64,000 nucleotides of DNA from Streptomyces sp. BK208 (GTDB lineage: Bacteria > Actinomycetota > Actinomycetes > Streptomycetales > Streptomycetaceae), in contig NZ_SOAV01000001.1 of the NCBI RefSeq assembly GCF_004364245.1, forward strand, positions 1 through 64,000. The letters are read 5' to 3'. Shown piece by piece: positions 1 through 8,410 of the stretch; within the stretch, counting starts at the first letter, position 1, and each line of letters starts with the position of its first letter. The notes below the pieces were generated by a model. The model was not told the origin of the DNA. It was given only the letters and a program-made list of their open reading frames with translations, and did no database searches. The position numbers and the translations under genes are program-made.

Positions 1-135
1 GGGGGGGCCCCGCGTTCCCCCGGTTGTCCCATCTGCCCTCCTTCTTAACCCCCCCCCCCCGGGGGGGGGGGGGGCGGGGGCCCCGGGCCCCCCCCCCCCC
101 CCCCCCCCCGCCCCCCGGCCCCGTCCCGCGGGTGG
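1..135. other. Low-complexity G/C homopolymer contig end
   Basis: The sequence consists of long uninterrupted runs of C and G, some more than ten bases long, with no codon structure. This looks like a poorly resolved assembly or read end rather than a biological repeat. Indels here probably also damage the reading frame of the gene fragment that begins just after it. Confidence 0.8.
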
Positions 136-141
136 GTGGGT

Positions 142-339
142 CAGCCCGTGGTAGGTGATGTAGCCGTTGTCGTCGCGGTCGTTGGCCTTCTTGGTGTAGG
201 CGTGGACGTCGGCGCGGGAGCCGGACGGCTTGTAGAAGACGGTGTCCTTGTCGTTGTTCCAGATGAAGTCGCAGTTCTGGCGGTAGACGACGTTCTTGGC
301 GTCCGATTCAGTGCCGCGGCCGCCATCGCGGCTCCCAAC
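142..339 (-). pseudogene. C-terminal fragment of a lamin-tail-domain-like secreted protein
   Basis: Read on the minus strand from about 339 to 148, one frame gives a coherent peptide containing FIWNNDKDTVF and YTKKANDRDDNGY. This resembles the C-terminal part of actinobacterial lamin-tail-domain proteins, where a strand of the form VWNNxxDTATL is typical; that family call is from memory of the fold. The frame runs through position 141 without stopping, but dropping one base of the CCC run near 145-147 would give a TGA at 141-143, so a homopolymer error near the contig end is likely. The 5' part of the gene is missing and a transposase fragment abuts it. Confidence 0.4.
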
Positions 340-411
340 ACTGTCGGTCGCAGGTGGGTCGTTGAGCGGACGATGTCCTGGCTGCCCGGCTATCGTCACC
401 TGCTTTGGTAA
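340..411 (+). pseudogene. IS5-family transposase C-terminal remnant
   Basis: The frame reads GRRWVVERTMSWLPGYRHL before a stop. The RRWVVERTxSWLxxYRRL block is the conserved C-terminal signature of IS5-group DDE transposases. Only about 23 residues survive, with no flanking terminal repeats seen. It is a scar of an insertion that separates the fragment on its left from a truncated membrane-protein ORF on its right. Confidence 0.55.
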
Positions 412-646
412 GCAAGCCACACAAGATCAGCGATCCACGCGCGGCGAGTAGGAGACTTTCCCCAGTGCGTTGGTTGAGCGTAATGACAGCACAGGTCAGT
501 ACGCCAATCGAAACAGAGAGGCAAACCATCCAATCATGATCCTGTGAATACGCCAGATTTGCGGTCGCTACTGTGGAGAGCGCAAGGATCAGGGCGCTGA
601 CGATACGTGTTCGGGCCGAGCGGGCTCTCAATGTGCTCTGGTGCAT
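400..646 (-). pseudogene. Truncated small membrane protein
   Basis: From an ATG at 646 the minus strand encodes about 80 residues with three hydrophobic stretches (around IVSALILALSTVATANLAYS, WMVCLSVSIGVLTCAVITL and LLLAARGSLILCGLL), as expected for membrane helices. The frame runs into the IS5 remnant at its 3' end and starts at the edge of the IS3 remnant, so it appears cut at one or both ends. No family is recognised and no good ribosome binding site precedes the ATG. Confidence 0.35.
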
Positions 647-960
647 TCCGCACAGCGATCGCGGATCGCAGTTCCGCTCCCGGAAGTTCGTACGGCGCTC
701 GACCACCAGCGGATGGCCGGATCGACAGGGAGGGTCGGGGCTGCGGGCGGCGACAACGCGGCCATGGAGCCCTTCCTCAGCCTGCTGCAGAAGAACGGGC
801 TTGACCGCCGTGCTGGGCCACCCGCGAAGAACTCCGGATCGCGATCGTGACCAGGATCGAGCGGACCTACCACCGACGCCACATACAAGCCTCACTCTGC
901 CGGCTGACCCCCGTCGAATTCGAGACCGTCATGACCAGGCTGACCCTCCAGGCCGCGTGA
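640..960 (+). pseudogene. IS3-family transposase (OrfB) remnant with frameshifts
   Basis: Three overlapping frames together give the C-terminal half of an IS3 OrfB integrase-core transposase: first HSDRGSQFRSRKFVR (the DRGSQ catalytic strand), then a frame containing GDNAAMEPFLSLLQKN, then a third containing RTYHRRHIQASLCRLTPVEFE and the stop at 958-960. At least two frameshifts separate them and the N-terminal half, including OrfA, is absent. The element is inactive. Confidence 0.72.
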
Positions 961-1099
961 CCGAACCTGTCACCCGTACCTGCATCAGACCCAAAAGCCT
1001 TTGACGGATTGGCGGTTGTCGGCCGATGGTGTGCAGGTTGCTTCGGTCACGAGCCAGTCCTGCGGTGCCATCGGCTCTCGCACGGCGAGGGAGTTCCGC

Positions 1100-1945
1100 A
1101 TGCTTGCTGTGTCTGCCGCTTCAGGGATCTTTGGCAGACTCGTCGTGGATCATCTGCTGGCCCGGTGCCCTGCCCAAGACGTGGTGGTTGCGGTGCGTGC
1201 TCCCGAGCGTGTCGCGGATCTCGCCGCCCGAGGAGTCCAGGTGCGCCGTGGCGACTACGACGCCCCGGACACATTGCGCACGGCGTTCAGGGACGCGGAC
1301 CGGCTCCTACTGATCTCGTCCCCGGAATTGGATCCCGTTCGCCGTATCCGTCAGCACCGTAGCGCCATCGAGGCGGCCCGCGACGCCGGTGTCGGCGCCG
1401 TCGTCTACACGAGCTTTCTGGATGCCGATGTCCAGGCCGAGGGCGTCACCGAGGCACACCACGCCACCGAGCGCGCGCTGCGGGCCAGCGGCCTGCCCCA
1501 TACGCTGGTGCGTCACCCCTTCTACAGTGAAGCCTTCCTCAACCCCGGTCTGCACGCCGCCATCCTTTCGGGCGTCCTGGACGACGCGACCGGCGGCCGC
1601 GGAATCAACACCGCTTTCCGATCCGACCTCGCCGAAGCCGCCGCACGTGTCCTGACCGAGGCCGACCACCTGGGCCGCGCCTACGACTTCACCGGCACCT
1701 TGTGGAGCTATCCCCAGCTCGCCCAGGTCCTCACCCGCATGTGCGGTACGACCGTCGTCCACCGCGCGCGGGACGGTGCCAGTCCCGGTGCCCAGGGCTG
1801 GCTAGAGGAGCAAGTCCGAGGAGGGGCCCTGGAGCGGCAGACCGACGACCTGCCTCGCGTCCTCGGGCGTCTGCCCACGACACTGGACGAGGCTGTCACC
1901 AAGATCCTCGCCCGTCCCGCGCCTGGGAGCGACGTTGCCAAGTAG
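1100..1945 (+). CDS. NmrA/QorB-like NAD(P)-binding oxidoreductase
   Basis: The 281-residue product is an atypical short-chain dehydrogenase of the NmrA/QorB type. QorB-type enzymes are soluble cytoplasmic NAD(P)H:quinone reductases. A degenerate dinucleotide motif (SAASGIFGR) follows the start, and the block LLLISSPELDPVRRIRQH followed by AVVYTSFLDAD matches the layout of E. coli QorB, as does the overall length. The ATG at 1100 was chosen because a GAGGGAG ribosome binding site lies just upstream; an in-frame start at 1001 would add unrelated residues before the Rossmann strand. The first glycine of the usual GATG motif is replaced (SAASG), which may weaken cofactor binding. It stands alone downstream of an IS remnant. 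Confidence 0.8.
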   Translation: MLAVSAASGIFGRLVVDHLLARCPAQDVVVAVRAPERVADLAARGVQVRRGDYDAPDTLRTAFRDADRLLLISSPELDPVRRIRQHRSAIEAARDAGVGAVVYTSFLDADVQAEGVTEAHHATERALRASGLPHTLVRHPFYSEAFLNPGLHAAILSGVLDDATGGRGINTAFRSDLAEAAARVLTEADHLGRAYDFTGTLWSYPQLAQVLTRMCGTTVVHRARDGASPGAQGWLEEQVRGGALERQTDDLPRVLGRLPTTLDEAVTKILARPAPGSDVAK

Positions 1946-2540
1946 TCTCAACACATCAGCACCAGGATCAGGACCCGTGCCGGCTCTGATGTGACGGAGG
2001 CAAAGCTGCGGCGCAGATCCTGGGTGGCCGAGCGTACGCCAAACCTGCCGACAGGGCGGCAGAGACGGCAGAGCCGGATGAACTTGTGCCTGTTGGCCTG
2101 TGGGTTCATGTGGCGCCGCTGTTCCCGCCTCGCTCGCCGTGGCATCGACGGTGTCCAGGCCGCCTGCCGCCGAATGATCGCTCGGCGGCCTGCGACTGCC
2201 TCTCTCCGCGCCGTGCGCGGACCGGGTCACCGTCGCCCGGAGGGACAGGTCCAGGCGGCTGTTCCCGCCGGGCTCGAACCGGCCGTACGGGTTCACTTGG
2301 GTCCGGAACAGGCGGGAGACAGAGCAACCCGGACCGCTTCGGGGGGCCGCTTCTCCCGGGGGGATGCCAGCGCGCCGCGGAGCAGGTCCAAGGTGACGAC
2401 CCCGCACGCCTCCTGGGGCCCCTTGGGGGGAGCCGGTCAGGCCGTGTCCTTTCCGGTCGCCGCTTTCCCTGTCCTACCGGCCAGCAGAGTCCAGCTGGCC
2501 AGGGGGAGGTTTTGAAGGCGAGGGAGGAGCCTGGGGGCTT
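1946..2540. other. Intergenic stretch, no confident gene
   Basis: About 600 bases between the QorB-like gene and the AraC regulator. Frames are open on both strands but are arginine- and proline-rich shadow translations. A plus-strand stretch near 2010-2130 (containing RRRSWVAERT) faintly recalls the C-terminal block of IS5-group transposases and may be an old scar, but the match is too weak to call. Confidence 0.4.
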
Positions 2541-3503
2541 TCACGGGGCCGTGCAGGCCGACTGCGGAAGCGTGGTCGTGGCGGTGCGCCGATACGTGCT
2601 GGGGCTGATGCCGCGGGTTCGTTTGAACGCCGCGCTGAACGCGAACGGGTCGGAGTAGCCCACTGTGCGGGCGATCTCCGCGACAGTCATTGTCTCGCGC
2701 TCGGTCAGCAGGTCCGCCGCGAGCGTCATGCGCCAGTGGGTGAGGTAGGTCAGCGGCGGTTCGCCGACCAGTTCGGTGAACCGCTTCGCCAGCGTGGCCC
2801 GCGATACCCCGGTCCGGCCGGCCAGCGAGGCAACCGTCCACGGCGCTGCCGGTTCCCCGTGCAGCAGGCGTAGCGCGTCGCCCACCACCGGGTCGCGCCC
2901 GGCGGAGTACCAGCCCGGCGCAGTACCGTCGGGCCGGTCGAAGTACTCGCGCAGCGCACACACCAGCATCCAGTCCAGCAGCCGGTCGAGGACGACCTGC
3001 TGGCCCGGCGTGTCGGCGGCGACCTCGGCGGCGAGGTGGTCCCAGACGGGGTCGGGCCCGCCGCCGGAGCCCACCCGCAGGACGACGGGCAGCGCGTCCA
3101 GCAGCCTGCGACTGATCTCGCCGCGTACCGGATAGGCGCCGACGACCAGGGTCGTCGTGTCCTCCGCGCCGGTAGCGGCGTCGTGCCAGCCGAGCCGGTG
3201 CCGGGTCCCGCCCTGCTCGGGCGTCGAGCAGAACGCGCCACACGCGACGGGTTCGGCCCGGGTGCCCACCTCGTCGACGAAGAGGAACGGTGCGGGGCCC
3301 CGCACGATCACCGTCTCACCGACGTCCAGACGCTCGGGAAGGCGGTGCTCCGGCACGATCCAGCCGCCTCCGCGGAGAACAGTGCACAAGGTCAGCGGCG
3401 CGCCGTCCACGAAGTGCAGCGACCAAGGCGGGGTCAGGGTCGAACTGCCGAACAACGAGCCCTGGGCCCGCACCCCGCGCAGTAGGTCACCGAAAGCATC
3501 CAC
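2541..3503 (-). CDS. AraC-family transcriptional regulator with cupin sensor
   Basis: The 320-residue protein has an N-terminal cupin-like sensor region (about residues 1-190) and a C-terminal AraC-type double helix-turn-helix. The second half contains WTVASLAGRTGVSRATLAKRF and later VAEIARTVGYSDPFAFSAAFKR, the two recognition units of the family. Members of this cupin-6/AraC group usually regulate a neighbouring oxidoreductase gene in response to small molecules. The GTG at 3503 was preferred to a TTG two codons upstream because family members typically begin MDALxDLL. It is divergent from the broken NmrA-type gene at 3593, its probable former target, so the 90-base gap between them should hold the shared promoter. 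Confidence 0.88.
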   Translation of the reverse strand: MDAFGDLLRGVRAQGSLFGSSTLTPPWSLHFVDGAPLTLCTVLRGGGWIVPEHRLPERLDVGETVIVRGPAPFLFVDEVGTRAEPVACGAFCSTPEQGGTRHRLGWHDAATGAEDTTTLVVGAYPVRGEISRRLLDALPVVLRVGSGGGPDPVWDHLAAEVAADTPGQQVVLDRLLDWMLVCALREYFDRPDGTAPGWYSAGRDPVVGDALRLLHGEPAAPWTVASLAGRTGVSRATLAKRFTELVGEPPLTYLTHWRMTLAADLLTERETMTVAEIARTVGYSDPFAFSAAFKRTRGISPSTYRRTATTTLPQSACTAP

Positions 3504-3592
3504 CCGCAAAGACTAAACGATCCAGACGATCACACAGGCGATCTGGCTTGTCACCCATGGAATCGTCCGAGCGCATGCCGTTGACTCACTGC

Positions 3593-3944
3593 ATGAGCGA
3601 CGACACCACTCTTGTCCTTGGCGCGACGGGCAACACCGGCCGACGGGTGGCCGCCCGGTTGCGGCTGCGCCACGCGCCCGTACGCACCGCCTCCCGTTCC
3701 AGCCCGACCCCGTTCGGCTGGTTCCGCCCGCCGACTGGGACCAAGTCCCGAATACACCGCGATGCTGGTCCAGGACGGCTGGAGCGAGGAAGAGGCCCAG
3801 CACCTTACCGAGATGTTCGTGCTGCTTGCACGCGGAACCGCCGCCCGGACGACGGATGACGTCGCCACCGTGCTGGGGCGCGCGCCGCGGACCTTCGAGG
3901 ACTTCGTCCTGCGGGCCACGGCAGCGAAAGCCCGGCAGCGCTGA
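3593..3944 (+). pseudogene. NmrA-type NAD(P)-binding protein with internal deletion
   Basis: The first ~40 codons read MSDDTTLVLGATGNTGRRVA, a clean NAD(P)-binding GATGxTG motif of an NmrA-like reductase. The frame then runs out after about 3725. The C-terminal part of the same kind of protein (EYTAMLVQDGWSEEEAQHL, then APRTFEDFVL) resumes in the +1 frame from about 3750 to the stop at 3942-3944. Most of a normal ~280-residue protein is missing between the two blocks. The gene is divergent from an intact AraC regulator, an arrangement often seen for intact pairs of this kind. Confidence 0.7.
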
Positions 3945-4108
3945 GTCCCGTCGGCCCTGCCTGGCGTACTGCCCCCGGCCTCGGGGCCCCGCGTCGCGTA
4001 CTGGGCCGCGGCCTGGTGTTCGGGGCTCCCGCAGGCGGAGCACCGCACGCCCTCCCGCGCATCCGTACCACTCGTTGCCGTCTGTTCTTCACATGACTGG
4101 AGCCATCG

Positions 4109-4774
4109 ATGCATACCCTGCTCGTCGCTGCCAACCCCGACCCCCGGTCCCTGACGCACTACGTGCTGGGAAGACTTGAGGCAGCGCTTCAACCCGGTCC
4201 GGTCGAGGTCGCCGACCTGGCCGCGGAGGGATTCGACCCCCGGTTCACTCCGGCCGATCGTCGGGCGTACCACGGCGGCGACTACCCGGCTGACGTCGTG
4301 GCCGAGCACCGTCGTCTTGAGCGCGCCACCGATCTCGTGCTGGTCTTCCCCGTGTACTGGTGGTCGATGCCCGCCCTGCTGAAGGGGTGGATCGACCGTG
4401 TCTTCGTCAACGGCTGGGCCTTCGAACACTCCCCCGCTTCGGGTCTGCAACCAAAACTGCAGGCCCTCACCACCCATCTTCTCTTCCTCGCCGGCGCCGA
4501 CTGCGGTGCGTACGAACGCCACGGATACGAAAGGGCACTGCGCACGCAGATCGAGCACGGCATCGTCGACTACTGCGGCAGCCGACGCGGCTCCACGGCG
4601 TTCCTCTACGACTCCGAACAGCTCACCCCGGAGGCCACGGTGCGAGACGTTGACCGTGCAGTGCGGACCATCACCGAAGCCATCCGTGCCCGCGGGGCAG
4701 CAGGAACTGCCGGCCCTGCTCCGGACGGCGTCCCGCCAGCGGGAAGCCGAACAGGACGACTCGCGGACCGGTGA
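4109..4774 (+). CDS. Flavodoxin-fold NAD(P)H dehydrogenase (quinone)
   Basis: The 221-residue protein belongs to the NQO1/MdaB/KefF flavodoxin-like family, which reduces quinones or other electrophiles with NAD(P)H and bound FMN or FAD. The start HTLLVAANPDPRSL is the phosphate-binding loop region. The block VFPVYWWSMPALLKGWIDRVF at about residues 80-100 is the family hallmark that contacts the flavin and forms the dimer. The last ~25 residues are rich in Gly, Ala and Pro and are probably disordered. No partner gene is adjacent; with the QorB-like gene nearby it suggests a local set of redox-stress functions, which is inference. Confidence 0.85.
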   Translation: MHTLLVAANPDPRSLTHYVLGRLEAALQPGPVEVADLAAEGFDPRFTPADRRAYHGGDYPADVVAEHRRLERATDLVLVFPVYWWSMPALLKGWIDRVFVNGWAFEHSPASGLQPKLQALTTHLLFLAGADCGAYERHGYERALRTQIEHGIVDYCGSRRGSTAFLYDSEQLTPEATVRDVDRAVRTITEAIRARGAAGTAGPAPDGVPPAGSRTGRLADR

Positions 4775-4902
4775 CCCCATCTCCGCGCCCTGCGCGCGGC
4801 GGGAGCCGAGTGGCAGCACAGACCACTGCCATGCCCCGCGGCGAGGTGACCGCAGGTCCAGGCGTGCGGCCGTGGGCAGCGGTCACCCCTTCTGGGACTT
4901 CG

Positions 4903-5118
4903 TCACCGGTTCCGCAGCTTCTTCACCACGGCCTTCCCGACCGCTTCGGCGCTGCGCGGGTTCTGTCCGGTGATCAGTCGGCCGTCATCGACGACGTACG
5001 AGTCGAAGGGCTTGTCGGCGGTGTCGTAGGACGCTCCGAGCTTCTTCAGCTCGTCCTGAAGGCTGTAGGGGACGGCGTCCGCGCGCTGGGCCAGCTCCTC
5101 CTCGGGCCAGGAGAAGCC
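4903..5118 (-). pseudogene. C-terminal fragment of a DJ-1/PfpI family protein
   Basis: The minus strand encodes about 71 residues reading GFSWPEEELAQRAD, then ELKKLGASYDTADKPF and DGRLITGQNPRSAEAVGKAV before the TGA at 4903. This is the C-terminal end of class-I glutamine-amidotransferase-like DJ-1/PfpI proteins (about 230 residues), where the QNPxSAxxVGKxL segment is conserved. The nucleophile elbow and N-terminal two thirds are missing. Upstream (5119-5254) a different minus-strand frame is open from an ATG at 5254 and contains VRRQIGRVRAAADSLEEA; I cannot assign it. Confidence 0.6.
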
Positions 5119-5273
5119 GCTCGAGCAGCTGGACCAGCTGCTCGTCCAGGGGAAAACTCGCCGTCGTCGAGGCCTCTTCGAGCGAGTCCGCTGCCGCGCG
5201 GACCCGACCGATCTGCCGACGGACGGTCTCGCCCTCGTCTGAGCCTGCGATCACAGGGTGAGAGAGTGCAGCT

Positions 5274-5507
5274 ATGGCGAAGGCATCATCGAAGTACCTG
5301 GAGCTGGCCGAGAGGCTGGCCGAGACGCGATCAAGGAGGAGTACGACCCTGGTGACCGCCTACGGCGTGGCGCCCAACACCGTCAGCAGGGCAGTTCAGG
5401 TGCTGAAGGAACGCGGTCTGCTGTCGGGCAAGCCCGGTGGTACTACCCGGGTGCCTGCCGACCGCGTAGAGCTGCGGTACACAACCCCCATGAGGCCCTG
5501 GTCATGA
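5274..5507 (+). pseudogene. GntR-type winged-helix regulator, internally damaged
   Basis: The 77-residue reading frame begins SKYLELAERLAE and ends YGVAPNTVSRAVQVLKERGLL, the beginning and end of a GntR winged-helix domain. The middle is corrupted: the expected segment AIKEEYDPGDRL is present but in the neighbouring frame, and the usual PSxRELAEx helix is missing. Small indels have therefore replaced the first helices while restoring the frame for the recognition helix. Its stop overlaps the start of the glycosyltransferase gene (ATGA at 5504-5507), so the two are translationally coupled. Whether the shortened protein still binds DNA is doubtful. Confidence 0.6.
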
Positions 5508-6253
5508 CACGAACGATTAGCGTCGTCACCCCCGTATACGACGGCGGGGACGCATACTTGCACGAGGCCTACGAGTCGCTGCGCGATGAGCGGCCCCGCC
5601 TTCCTGAAGGCTGGGATCTTCAGTGGCTGGTTCAGGAGGACGGCACGACCGGCAAGCCCGCTCAGAGGCTGCCGGATGAGCCCTGGATCTCAACTGGCAT
5701 GGCGGGCAAGGGAGGCGCCGGCGTCGCACGCACCATGGCCCTTCCGCGCGCGACGGGCGAACTGGTGCGTGCGCTCGACGCGGACGACGCTATCGTGCCC
5801 GGCGGCCTGGCCCGTGACATCAGCACGATGGAAGAGCACCCCGAGATCGGATGGTGTATCTCAGCCGGGTTGGACCTGCTCCCTGACGGCTCGACAGCGA
5901 CGGGTCCCTATGACCCGCCCGAAGGCCCGCTGCAGTACGAAGACCTGCTCGGGGGCTACGACAACGACCTTTTCCCGGTGCTCGGAACTCACCTGACGGT
6001 GAGAAGACCCCTCCTCTTCGCGGTAGGCGCCTGGCCGGCCGTCCCGGCGTGGGAGGCCATTGCGCTCGTGCTGTGCTGCGCCGCTGTCTCAGACGGGTGG
6101 ATGATCAGGAAGCCAGGTGGTTACTACCGGAAGCATCCCGGCCAGACCACCGCTCAAGCCGCGTACACCGACGTCGCTGACGAGAACGAACTGCGCGTCG
6201 TCGTGAGGGCGCAGGCCGAAGCCCTGCGCGACATCGGTTGGCGATGGCCCTAG
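5504..6253 (+). CDS. Family 2 glycosyltransferase
   Basis: The 249-residue protein starts TISVVTPVYDGG, the nucleotide-binding first strand of GT-A fold family 2 glycosyltransferases, and has the metal-binding DXD-type motif as LDADD around residues 91-95. No membrane segments are obvious, so it is probably a cytoplasmic enzyme adding a sugar from a nucleotide donor to an unknown acceptor. The ATG overlaps the stop of the preceding GntR-like frame. In other actinomycetes I recall similar GntR/glycosyltransferase pairs, but the acceptor is not predictable from sequence. Confidence 0.82.
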   Translation: MTRTISVVTPVYDGGDAYLHEAYESLRDERPRLPEGWDLQWLVQEDGTTGKPAQRLPDEPWISTGMAGKGGAGVARTMALPRATGELVRALDADDAIVPGGLARDISTMEEHPEIGWCISAGLDLLPDGSTATGPYDPPEGPLQYEDLLGGYDNDLFPVLGTHLTVRRPLLFAVGAWPAVPAWEAIALVLCCAAVSDGWMIRKPGGYYRKHPGQTTAQAAYTDVADENELRVVVRAQAEALRDIGWRWP

Positions 6254-6469
6254 ACCGGTCGGACTGAAGACGAACCGTCGACTTCACACCGATTCGCAAG
6301 ATGTCTTTGCAGTTCAGTTCAACGCAGAGCAAGAAGACGAGATCGATACCCGAACTGGTAAGCGAGCGGTGAAGGCTGCGGCGCGGGGGTGGTGGGCGCG
6401 GCGGCAGAGAACCGGACTGCCAGTGCGGCTCGCTCCGGTAGCCGCTCCAGGCACGCCAGATCGGGCCGT

Positions 6470-6764
6470 CGGCACCGGCGATGGCGTACCGGTGGCTCAC
6501 GCCGCTGAGGCCGTCCGGTGGAAGGAAAAGGCACACGATCCCCCCGAGCCGAAGGAGCAGCGGGCCAACCGCCGGCACAGAGGCAGCGCGGGCGGGAGAG
6601 CTGCCGGCTTCGACCGCGAGCGCCACCGGCGGCGCAACGAGGTCGAGCGGGCCGTCAACCGACTTGAGAACTCCCGCGTGGCCGCTACCCGTTGCGACGA
6701 GCGGGCCTACGTCTTCCACAGCACCGTCGCTGCAACGGCAGTCCGCCCATGGCTCCGCCCATGA
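6470..6764 (+). pseudogene. IS5-family transposase remnant
   Basis: The frame reads EPKEQRANRRHRGSAGGR, then FDRERHRRRNEVERAVNRLE, then RVAATRCDERA and a stop at 6764. The RRRNxVERxxNRLKxxRxxATRxDK block is the C-terminal signature of IS5-group DDE transposases of the kind abundant in Streptomyces. The catalytic N-terminal half is not present in frame. The rest of the 6254-7000 interval shows no other gene. Confidence 0.72.
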
Positions 6765-7000
6765 TCCGCCGAACAGCCTGACCGACTCCGAGTGTCCTGA
6801 GTCTCCAGCGTGCCCGCCTGCGGGGTCATCAGGGAGACCCCCAACAGTTACCCATCCCCTCAGGGCCCACTGTCGGCGAAGGACAGCAGGTGGTCAGGTG
6901 GCCGGTGGTGGTGGGACCGTGTGACGGTGCCGCCGCCGGTTCCTGGGGCCCTCCGGTTCCCGCGGTCGTGGTGCGGGACACAGGGGAAGGGATGTTGTCG

Positions 7001-8410
7001 ATGTTCCTCACGTTACGGAACCGTTCGCTACGAAGAGCCGGAGCCGGTCGCCGTTTCGGCTTGCTGGCGAGCCTGGTGCTGGCGACCACCGCCGTGTCCG
7101 CTCTGCCCGCCACCGATGCCGCGGCCGCTGTTCCCGGTGGGCCCGCACTCTACGTCGTCAACAGCGGTGACGGCAGCGTCTCGTCGGTCGACAGCAGCAG
7201 CAACACCACTACGTCCAGCATCGAGGTGGGCTCCGTCCCCTACGGTGTGGCCGTCAACGCGTCCGGCAGCCTCGCGTACGTCACGAACACGGACAACGGC
7301 ACGGTCTCCGTGATCGACACGGCCACCTCGGAAGTGACCGCCACCATCCAGGTCGGGCAGACGCCCTACGCGGTGGCCGTCGCTCCGGACGACGCCCGGA
7401 TCTACGTGACGCACCCCGGCGACGGGACCGTCTCCGTGATCAGCACCGCCACCCGCACCGTCACGGACACCATCACCGTCGGCGGGCGGCCCGTCGCCCT
7501 GGCGGTGAACCCGTCGGGTTCGCAGGTCTACGTCACCGACGACAGCGACGGCAACGCCGTCCGCGTGATCAGTACCGCGACCGGCACCGTCACCTCCGTA
7601 CCGCTGCCCGCCCACTCCTACGGTGTGACCTTCAACGCCTCCGGCACCCTCGCCTACGTCGCACTCGTCAACGGCGGCTCCCTCGCGGTGATCAACACCG
7701 CGACGGGCACGATGACGTCGACCATCCCTGTCGGAATCGCCCCGCACGCGGTGACCTCCTCCCCGGACGGGAGACTCATCTACGTCACCAACAACGGCAG
7801 CAACACCGTCTCGGTGATCAACGCCGCGACCGGCACCGTCACCGCCACCGTCCCGGCCGGCGGCGGACCGGAGGCCGTGGCCTTCGATCCGGCCGGGAGT
7901 CGCGCCTACGTCGCCAACGCAACCGGTAACACGGTCACAGTGATCGACACTGCCACCAGCACTGCCACCGCCACGTTCGCCGTCGGCAGCCGGCCGACCG
8001 GGATCGCCTTCGTCCCCGCTCCCACGGCAGACCTGAGCGTGACCTTGGCGGCCAAGGGGACCCCCGGCCTGCTCAACGGACACATCGACTACACCGTCAC
8101 GCTCACCAACCAAGGTCCCTCAGAACTGAGTTCCGCCACCGTCACCGCGGCCCTCCCCGCGCCGATGACCGCTACCAGCAACTCCTGCACCCCCACGAGC
8201 GGCCGCGTCGTCTGCACCGTAGGGCCTCTCGCGTCCGGTGCTGTCACGACCCGAACATTCCGGGTTCCCGTCGGCACACTCACCCTAGGGCTGCCCTACA
8301 CCGTCAAAGTGACACGCACCGCCGGCAACCCGGTCGACCCGCAGCCCGGGAACGACACGGCCACCCGCACCTGCACCGTGGTGACCTCGCTGATCATCAC
8401 CTGCGGTTGA
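7001..8410 (+). CDS. Secreted YVTN beta-propeller protein with DUF11 domain
   Basis: The 469-residue product has a signal peptide (basic RNRSLRRAGAGRR, a hydrophobic segment, and a predicted cut after ATDAAAA), then about seven ~42-residue repeats with signatures such as IYVTNNGSNTVSVIN and AYVTNTDNGTVSVID, forming a YncE/YVTN beta-propeller. From about residue 345 a DUF11-type Ig-like domain follows (DLSVTLAAKG, YTVTLTNQGPS). The protein is probably exported and used for surface or extracellular binding; no enzyme motif is visible. The ATG at 7001 was chosen because GGGGAAGGG lies nine bases upstream, whereas the ATG at 6992 would sit against it. It appears to be a single-gene unit. Confidence 0.85.
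   Translation: MFLTLRNRSLRRAGAGRRFGLLASLVLATTAVSALPATDAAAAVPGGPALYVVNSGDGSVSSVDSSSNTTTSSIEVGSVPYGVAVNASGSLAYVTNTDNGTVSVIDTATSEVTATIQVGQTPYAVAVAPDDARIYVTHPGDGTVSVISTATRTVTDTITVGGRPVALAVNPSGSQVYVTDDSDGNAVRVISTATGTVTSVPLPAHSYGVTFNASGTLAYVALVNGGSLAVINTATGTMTSTIPVGIAPHAVTSSPDGRLIYVTNNGSNTVSVINAATGTVTATVPAGGGPEAVAFDPAGSRAYVANATGNTVTVIDTATSTATATFAVGSRPTGIAFVPAPTADLSVTLAAKGTPGLLNGHIDYTVTLTNQGPSELSSATVTAALPAPMTATSNSCTPTSGRVVCTVGPLASGAVTTRTFRVPVGTLTLGLPYTVKVTRTAGNPVDPQPGNDTATRTCTVVTSLIITCG

Noticed and set aside
1..135. G/C tracts as a natural repeat or telomere
   Set aside because: Streptomyces telomeres are palindromic and not homopolymeric; the runs look like sequencing or assembly artefacts.
2010..2130. 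Possible IS5-type transposase scar (RRRSWVAERT)
   Set aside because: The match covers about ten residues only and is not extended by the neighbouring sequence.
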